In this document: in pieces, positions 58,759 to 64,000 of the stretch
Numbering within the stretch: the first letter of the stretch is position 1
Layout: the number at the start of each line of letters is the position of its first letter
Assembly (NCBI RefSeq): GCF_003610535.1
Contig: NZ_RAPN01000001.1
Coordinates: 2,839,320 to 2,903,319 of the forward strand
Source: Mangrovibacterium diazotrophicum
GTDB lineage: Bacteria; Bacteroidota; Bacteroidia; Bacteroidales; Prolixibacteraceae
DNA: 64,000 nt
Direction: 5' to 3'
Notes under the pieces: generated by a model
The model's input: only the letters and a program-made list of their open reading frames with translations
What the model was told of the DNA's origin: nothing
The model's database searches: none
Program-made: the position numbers and the translations under genes

Positions 58759-61104
58759 TTAGAAGAAATCTTCGAATTCAGCCGGTTTCTCATCCGAGCC
58801 ATTCACGTCGTCACAATCGAGGTTCATAATGAAGTTCATTGGTTTCTCAAACTCATGATCGGGCTTATACTCCAGCGTTTTGTCGGCATAAACTTTCTTC
58901 ATGAATCGTCCCCAAATCGGCAGCGCCATGTTCGCACCCTGCCCGTAGCGGATGTTGTCGAAACGGATACTCCGTAAATCACCACCTGTCCAGACACCGG
59001 CAACCAACTGCGGCGTAACACCCATAAACCAACCATCGGAGTGATTCTGAGTCGTTCCCGTTTTTCCGGCAATTGGCCCCTGAATTTCACCGTAAACTTT
59101 GTTCCAGCGCAAACGGGTACCGGTTCCGTTGTCAATAACCCCACGCAACAGGCTAATCATCAAATAAGCGGTTTTCTCATCGATGGCATCGTGTCTCTCC
59201 GGGCGAAAAGTTGCAATCACGTTGCCGTACTTATCTTCAATACGTGTTACAAAAATCGGCTGTGTATAAACTCCTTTGTTTCCAAAGGTTCCGTAAGCTC
59301 CCACCATTTCGTACAGCGTAATATCTGACGTTCCAAGGAACATAGAAGGTACCGGGTCAATGTAGCTGTAGACACCCATCTTGTGCATTACATCAGCCAC
59401 TGATTGTGGGTTGAATTGCTTCATCACCCATGCCGAGATCTGGTTAACCGAGTTCGCCAAGCCCCATTTGAGTGTAACCATCTTTCCATCGTATTCGGAC
59501 TCACCCGAGTTTTTCGCTTCCCAAACGGTACCGTCGCCCAAAATAAACTGCTGCTTCACGTTCGGCACTTTAGTACAAGGCGTCAAACCATTTTGCATAG
59601 CCAGCGTGTAAAGGAATGGTTTCACGGTAGAACCCACCTGGCGTTTTCCGCCCAAAACCATGTCGTACATAAAATGACGATAGTTAGGCCCACCAACATA
59701 GGCGCGCACCTGGCCGGTTTCCAAATCCATGGCCATCATCGACGAACGCAAATAGCTCAGGTTATAACGAATCGAGTCCAGCGGACTCATGATGGTGTCG
59801 CGGTCTCCCTTCCACGAAAAGACAGTCATTTCAACCTTTTCGTTAAAGTTCTTCTTAATCTGTTCTGCATTTAGCCCTTGCAAACGAAGCACCCGGTAAC
59901 GCTCGCTTTGGCGCATCGACAGGGCGAGCAAATGTTCCACGTCGTCGTTGCTCATATCGTCTGAGAAAGGTGGGTTCCGAAGTGTTTTCAGGTGACGTTC
60001 AAATCCCGGTTGCAAATCCAGCTTCAGGTGATCTTCAACCGCCTCTTCTGCATACTGCTGCATGCGTGAGTCAATCGTTGTGTAAATCCGCAATCCATCC
60101 TGATACAAATCGTAATTCGTGCCATCCGGTTTGAAATTCTTCTTACACCAGCCATAAAGCGGATTGGTCTCCCAGGCAACTGAGTCCTCTTTAAACTTCA
60201 CCGTTTGCCACGATGCATATTTTGAACGATCAGGCTTGCTTGCTCCCATTGTAATCCGCAAGTACTCGCGAAAATAAGGAGCCAAACCTTCTTTAAAATC
60301 TTCACGGGTAAATTCGAGTTCCATCGGGAGAGCCGACAACGAATCACGTTCGGCTTTGCTGATGTAACCGTAGCGCTGCATCTGAGCCAATACCACGTTG
60401 CGGCGGTTTTTGGTCAGTTCGGGACGACGAACCGGGTTAAACAGGGCCGAGTTCTTTGCCATCCCTACAAGCATCGCCGATTGCTCAATTGTCAACGAAT
60501 CGGGAACCGTATTGAAATAAATACGGGCTGCAGATTTAATACCAACAGCCAGGTTCAGAAAGTCGTATTTATTAAGGTACATGGTGATAATCTCTTCCTT
60601 CGTGTAACTCTTTTCGAGCTTCACCGCAATCACCCACTCCTTGAATTTACGCAGCACAAGATCCATCTTGCTCTCCATGTCAATACGCGGGAACAACATC
60701 TTTGCCAACTGCTGGCTCAAAGTACTACCTCCACCACTACTGCTGTCACCGGTCAAAACACCTTTCAACACACGGAATAGGCCTCGCAAATCGATTCCCG
60801 AGTGTTCGTAAAAACGAACGTCCTCAGTGGCCAGCAAAGCTTCCACGAGGTTTTCAGGCAATTGCTCGTAAGTAACAAAGCTTCTGTTTTCGCGGAAGTA
60901 GCGCCCGATACTGACATTGTCACGCGAAAGCACTTCCGAAGCCAATAAGCTCTGCGGATTTTCAAGATCTTCAAACGAAGGCATCTCACCCATTTTCCCC
61001 TCAGCAATCAGGTAGAAAAATAAGGCCACGGCAATCACACCAACGGCAAAGAGACTCCAGAATCCGATCAAGTATTTCTTAAATCCTGTTTTATCTTTTT
61101 TCAT
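58759..61104 (-). CDS. mrcA: Penicillin-binding protein 1A (bifunctional)
   Basis: 781 residues from ATG at 61104. An N-terminal membrane anchor (about 10-32) precedes the GT51 transglycosylase domain: ALLATEDVRFYEHSG (catalytic Glu), GGGSTLSQQLAK and KILKEW-like helix. The transpeptidase has SxxK in GSTVKPF, SVN in NSVNQISAW and KTG in AGKTGTTQ. It polymerises and cross-links peptidoglycan. The acidic C-terminus (SDEKPAEFEDFF) is not part of a domain. Divergent from topA. Confidence 0.96.
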   Translation of the reverse strand: MKKDKTGFKKYLIGFWSLFAVGVIAVALFFYLIAEGKMGEMPSFEDLENPQSLLASEVLSRDNVSIGRYFRENRSFVTYEQLPENLVEALLATEDVRFYEHSGIDLRGLFRVLKGVLTGDSSSGGGSTLSQQLAKMLFPRIDMESKMDLVLRKFKEWVIAVKLEKSYTKEEIITMYLNKYDFLNLAVGIKSAARIYFNTVPDSLTIEQSAMLVGMAKNSALFNPVRRPELTKNRRNVVLAQMQRYGYISKAERDSLSALPMELEFTREDFKEGLAPYFREYLRITMGASKPDRSKYASWQTVKFKEDSVAWETNPLYGWCKKNFKPDGTNYDLYQDGLRIYTTIDSRMQQYAEEAVEDHLKLDLQPGFERHLKTLRNPPFSDDMSNDDVEHLLALSMRQSERYRVLRLQGLNAEQIKKNFNEKVEMTVFSWKGDRDTIMSPLDSIRYNLSYLRSSMMAMDLETGQVRAYVGGPNYRHFMYDMVLGGKRQVGSTVKPFLYTLAMQNGLTPCTKVPNVKQQFILGDGTVWEAKNSGESEYDGKMVTLKWGLANSVNQISAWVMKQFNPQSVADVMHKMGVYSYIDPVPSMFLGTSDITLYEMVGAYGTFGNKGVYTQPIFVTRIEDKYGNVIATFRPERHDAIDEKTAYLMISLLRGVIDNGTGTRLRWNKVYGEIQGPIAGKTGTTQNHSDGWFMGVTPQLVAGVWTGGDLRSIRFDNIRYGQGANMALPIWGRFMKKVYADKTLEYKPDHEFEKPMNFIMNLDCDDVNGSDEKPAEFEDFF

Positions 61105-61429
61105 CAAAGGTCATTTGAATGTTACGCGACAAATATAACGAAAGGATTAAAATTATTATTTCAGCACCGCATTAGGTATTCTTTCAGGCGAACTGAAGCA
61201 GCTTTTTGACATACGGGAACACCGATCGTGAAAACAGGTGCAAAATACTGTATTTCTGCCTTATACCATTCGTCCAAATGACACATAAAAGCAGCCTTTC
61301 CAGGTCGAGAAGAACCAATAAAATAATCATTTTCAAAGATATAAAGGAGATAATTTTGTTGTGCCAAAATTTGAAGAAAGACAGACATTTTCTTTTATTT
61401 GCAGAAATTTTCATAGTCTGGAGGATATT
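61105..61429. other. Divergent promoter region ponA/topA
   Basis: About 325 bp without a supported gene. The plus strand has an exact TAnnTTTG element (TAATTTTG, 61351-61358) about 70 bases before the topA ATG. Minus-strand ORFs here overlap the topA leader and have no coding support. Confidence 0.5.
61351..61358 (+). promoter_or_regulatory. -7 promoter element of topA
   Basis: TAATTTTG fits the Bacteroidota consensus. It lies three bases before a GTG that could extend the topA frame, so that GTG would lie at or before the transcription start; this favours the ATG at 61430. Confidence 0.55.
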
Positions 61430-63754
61430 ATGCAAGACAATTTGGTTATCGTTGAGTCTCCCGCAAAAGCAAAAACAATTGAGAAATTCCTGGGAAAAGA
61501 TTTTCACGTAACATCGAGCATGGGGCATATTCGCGACCTCGAAAAGAAGGACGCCGGCATCGACCTCGAAAACAACTACGTTCCCAAATACGTGGTGTCG
61601 CCCGATAAAAAGAAGATTGTTACTGAACTGAAGAAATTAGCCAAGGATGCCAAGCAGGTATGGATCGCATCCGATGAGGACCGCGAAGGAGAAGCCATTG
61701 CCTGGCACTTGCAGGAAGTTCTGAAGTTGAAACCCGAAAAGACCAAACGAATTGTTTTCCACGAAATTACCAAAGACGCTATTCTCAAGGCCGTAAAAAA
61801 TCCCCGACCAATCGATATCAACTTAGTGAATGCGCAACAGGCCCGACGGGTTCTCGACCGCCTGGTTGGTTTCGAAGTTTCGCCGGTACTATGGAAAAAA
61901 GTAAAACCTTCGCTTTCGGCAGGGCGTGTACAGTCGGTTGCTGTTCGCCTGATTGTTGAACGCGAACGGGAGATCATCAACTTTGAAAGCACTTCAGCCT
62001 TCCGCGTTACCGCAGTTTTCCTGGTTCCAGATGACAAAGGAAATACCGTTGAACTGAAAGCGGAACTGAACAAACGATTCGAGACAAAGGCCGAAGCGCA
62101 GAAGTTCCTGGAGAAATGCCAAACAGCTGAATTCAGCATTGCCGACATTCAAACCAGGCCGTCGAAAAGAACGCCGGCAGCGCCATTTACAACTTCGACC
62201 TTGCAACAGGAAGCCAGCCGCAAACTGGGATTTTCGGTTTCGCAAACCATGTCGGTTGCTCAGCGCTTGTACGAATCCGGAAAGATCACCTACATGCGTA
62301 CCGACTCGGTAAACCTGTCGGACCTGGCGATCAACACATCCAAAAGCACTATTATTAATACACACGGCGAGAAATACCACAAGTATCGTCAATATACGAC
62401 CAAATCAAAAGGAGCGCAGGAAGCGCACGAGGCTATCCGTCCTACCTACATGGACCAGGAAGAGGTTTCGGGAACTGCACAGGAAAAACGCCTGTACGAA
62501 TTGATTTGGAAAAGAACAATCGCCTCGCAAATGGCCGATGCCGAGTTGGAACGCACAACCGTTTCCATTAAAGTATCGAACACCAGCGAAGTTTTCCAGG
62601 CAACCGGCGAGGTGATCAAGTTCGACGGTTTCCTCCGGGTTTACCTCGAGTCGACCGATAACGAAGACGAAGGTTCCGATGCAAAAAGCTTGCTTCCACC
62701 GGTTAAAACAAACCAGGTATTGCGCGCTAACTTCATCGAAGCCACCGAGCGTTTCAGCCAAAAGCCACCACGATACACTGAAGCGAGTTTGGTTAAAAAA
62801 CTGGAAGAGCAAGGCATTGGCCGTCCTTCAACTTACGCGCCAACGATTACAACGATCCAAAACCGCGGTTACGTGGTGAAGGAAGATCGTCCGGGCGTTG
62901 AACGCGAGTATATCCAACTGACGCTGAAAAACGGAAAGCTTTCCGACAAAACGAAGGTGGAGACGACCGGTGCTGAAAAATCGAAACTGTTCCCGACCGA
63001 CATCGGCATGGTTGTGAACGACTTCCTGATGAAATACTTCGACCAGATCATGGATTACAGCTTCACGGCAAATGTTGAAGTTGAATTCGACGAGATTGCA
63101 GACGGCAAGCGCGTTTGGAACGAAGTGATTGACGAGTTCTACAAACCATTCCACCAACATATTGAAAATGCCCTGGAGGTATCGGAACGTACAAACGGCG
63201 AACGCGTACTGGGTGATGACCCCAAAACGGGACTGCCCGTTTCGGTGAAAATTGGCCGCTACGGCCCGTTGGCACAATTGGGCGAAGCAACCGAGGAAGG
63301 CGAAAAACCTCAATTTGCGAGCCTCCGTCCGGGACAAATTCTGGAAACCATTACCTTGGAAGAAGCATTGGAGCTGTTCAAACTTCCGCGCGAAATTGGC
63401 GAGTACGAAGGCAAAAAGGTGAAAGTAAATATTGGTCGTTTTGGCCCTTACATTCAGCACGACAGCAAATTCGTATCGTTGGAGAAAAATGTGGATGACC
63501 CCTACTCGGTGGAACTTCCACGGGCAATCGAACTGATTGAAGCCAAGCGGGAAAAAGACCGAAATGCGCTGATAAAAACCTTCGAAGAAGAACCGGAACT
63601 TCGCATTCTGAATGGGCGGTGGGGACCGTACATTTCTTATAAAAAGAAAAACTACAAGATTGCAAAAGGAACTGAAGCCGAAAAACTTAGTCTGGAGGAC
63701 TGCATGAAAATTATTGAAGCAGGCCCGGCACCTAAGAAAGGCCGAAAAAAATAA
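61430..63754 (+). CDS. topA: DNA topoisomerase I
   Basis: 774 residues from ATG at 61430, with GGAGG shortly before it. The TOPRIM domain shows IVESPAKAKTIEKFLG and SDEDREGEAIAWHL (acid triad); the active-site Tyr lies in ITYMRTDSVNLS. The C-terminal part has three Topo_C_Rpt modules: IGRYGPLAQLG, IGRFGPYIQHD and NGRWGPYISYKKKNY, without the four-Cys zinc fingers of the E. coli enzyme. It relaxes negative supercoils. A terminator follows at 63758. Confidence 0.97.
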   Translation: MQDNLVIVESPAKAKTIEKFLGKDFHVTSSMGHIRDLEKKDAGIDLENNYVPKYVVSPDKKKIVTELKKLAKDAKQVWIASDEDREGEAIAWHLQEVLKLKPEKTKRIVFHEITKDAILKAVKNPRPIDINLVNAQQARRVLDRLVGFEVSPVLWKKVKPSLSAGRVQSVAVRLIVEREREIINFESTSAFRVTAVFLVPDDKGNTVELKAELNKRFETKAEAQKFLEKCQTAEFSIADIQTRPSKRTPAAPFTTSTLQQEASRKLGFSVSQTMSVAQRLYESGKITYMRTDSVNLSDLAINTSKSTIINTHGEKYHKYRQYTTKSKGAQEAHEAIRPTYMDQEEVSGTAQEKRLYELIWKRTIASQMADAELERTTVSIKVSNTSEVFQATGEVIKFDGFLRVYLESTDNEDEGSDAKSLLPPVKTNQVLRANFIEATERFSQKPPRYTEASLVKKLEEQGIGRPSTYAPTITTIQNRGYVVKEDRPGVEREYIQLTLKNGKLSDKTKVETTGAEKSKLFPTDIGMVVNDFLMKYFDQIMDYSFTANVEVEFDEIADGKRVWNEVIDEFYKPFHQHIENALEVSERTNGERVLGDDPKTGLPVSVKIGRYGPLAQLGEATEEGEKPQFASLRPGQILETITLEEALELFKLPREIGEYEGKKVKVNIGRFGPYIQHDSKFVSLEKNVDDPYSVELPRAIELIEAKREKDRNALIKTFEEEPELRILNGRWGPYISYKKKNYKIAKGTEAEKLSLEDCMKIIEAGPAPKKGRKK

Positions 63755-63757
63755 TTG

Positions 63758-63786
63758 AAAGGCAAACAAGTTGATTGTTTGCCTTT
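63758..63786 (+). terminator. Terminator after topA
   Basis: A 12-bp stem AAAGGCAAACAA/TTGTTTGCCTTT with loop GTTGA, then TCTTTTG. Confidence 0.85.
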
Positions 63787-63828
63787 TCTTTTGAAAAGAC
63801 TAATTTCAAGCTGAGAAATAATAAACTG

Positions 63829-64000
63829 ATGAACCTCCAAGATTACCTAAAACCGGTTGATTTTTCCGGCTTCACCCTTCCCCAATGGGTGCAAAAGAAA
63901 TATGCGCTGGGCACATTGCTCGAAAAAAACAGCGAAAAGCTGGCAGTCGACAAAGCCAAGATTGTCCTGATTGGTGTTGAAGAAGACCGAAACTCGGTTC
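63829..64000 (+). CDS. Probable arginase/formimidoylglutamase-family gene (5' end only)
   Basis: 57 residues are visible from ATG at 63829: MNLQDYLKPVDFSGF, then VDKAKIVLIGVEEDRNSV. The pattern AKIVLIGVEEDRNS at the edge resembles the first barrel strand of ureohydrolase-like proteins (formimidoylglutamase/arginase) found next to topA in many Bacteroidota. The rest lies outside the window; the identification is tentative. Confidence 0.55.
   Translation, partial: MNLQDYLKPVDFSGFTLPQWVQKKYALGTLLEKNSEKLAVDKAKIVLIGVEEDRNSV

Noticed and set aside
61161-61388. A 75-codon minus-strand ORF between PBP1A and topA
   Set aside because: It overlaps the topA promoter and leader, and the sequence has no conserved pattern.
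62828-63769. A 313-codon minus-strand frame over topA
   Set aside because: It is a Phe-rich shadow of the C-terminal topoisomerase modules.
1-64000. CRISPR arrays, tRNA, rRNA, prophage or IS elements
   Set aside because: No regularly spaced exact repeats, no tRNA-like cloverleaf with a GGTTCRANNC-type arm, and no transposase, integrase or phage structural motifs were recognised on reading both strands.

Overview
The window looks like chromosomal DNA of a Bacteroidota member, probably an anaerobic or facultative marine or sediment lineage of the Marinilabiliales/Prolixibacteraceae type (the lineage is inferred). Supporting signs are two copies of the giant type IX secretion (T9SS) outer-membrane translocon SprA, promoters of the TAnnTTTG type, DUF2149, DUF3332 and LytS/LytTR families, CE2 and GH20 lipoprotein or exported glycosidase-type enzymes, and weak or absent Shine-Dalgarno sequences at many starts. 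No phage, IS element, CRISPR array, rRNA or tRNA was recognised.

Left part (1-11.2 kb, almost all minus strand). A cobalamin riboswitch (about 3935-4155) precedes a four-gene unit: a polytopic membrane protein, a MotA/TolQ/ExbB-type channel, a DUF2149 protein and a CobN/HmuS-like chelatase that carries a signal peptide and runs off the left edge. Next comes a small redox or detoxification unit (DUF1059, an ABM-like protein, a BBE-type FAD oxidoreductase, OsmC) with a 9-bp-arm palindrome at its promoter. A large single-anchor protein with a propeller-like C-terminus and a U32 family protein follow.

11.4-32.2 kb (minus strand). pdxA-ruvA-sprA-sprA: the two SprA paralogs lie in tandem, are both 2513 residues if both start at TTG, and align in register at the N-terminus. 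Upstream are a nitroreductase, a membrane-anchored hypothetical, rlmN and a ferredoxin-reductase-like flavoprotein.

32.2-44.8 kb (mostly plus strand). yidD, a TSUP permease, a zinc/manganese-type ABC importer (lipoprotein, ATPase with a His-rich tail, permease) followed by an overlapping 59-residue Cys-rich mini-protein, a CE2-like esterase lipoprotein, small hypotheticals, an HNH nuclease, an exported ABM-like protein, a GH20 hexosaminidase (minus) and a PHP-family phosphodiesterase.

44.8-52.4 kb. A complete unfused trpEGDCFBA operon is preceded by a textbook attenuator: a 22-codon leader with three consecutive Trp codons, an alternative pairing and an intrinsic terminator. Just upstream, on the opposite strand, is a previously unlabelled 39-codon membrane-peptide ORF with its own terminator.

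52.4-64 kb. An exported protein-LytS-LytTR unit, small hypotheticals, a DUF3332 lipoprotein, the agmatine-to-putrescine pair aguA-aguB, penicillin-binding protein 1A, topA and the start of a probable arginase/formimidoylglutamase-family gene at the right edge.
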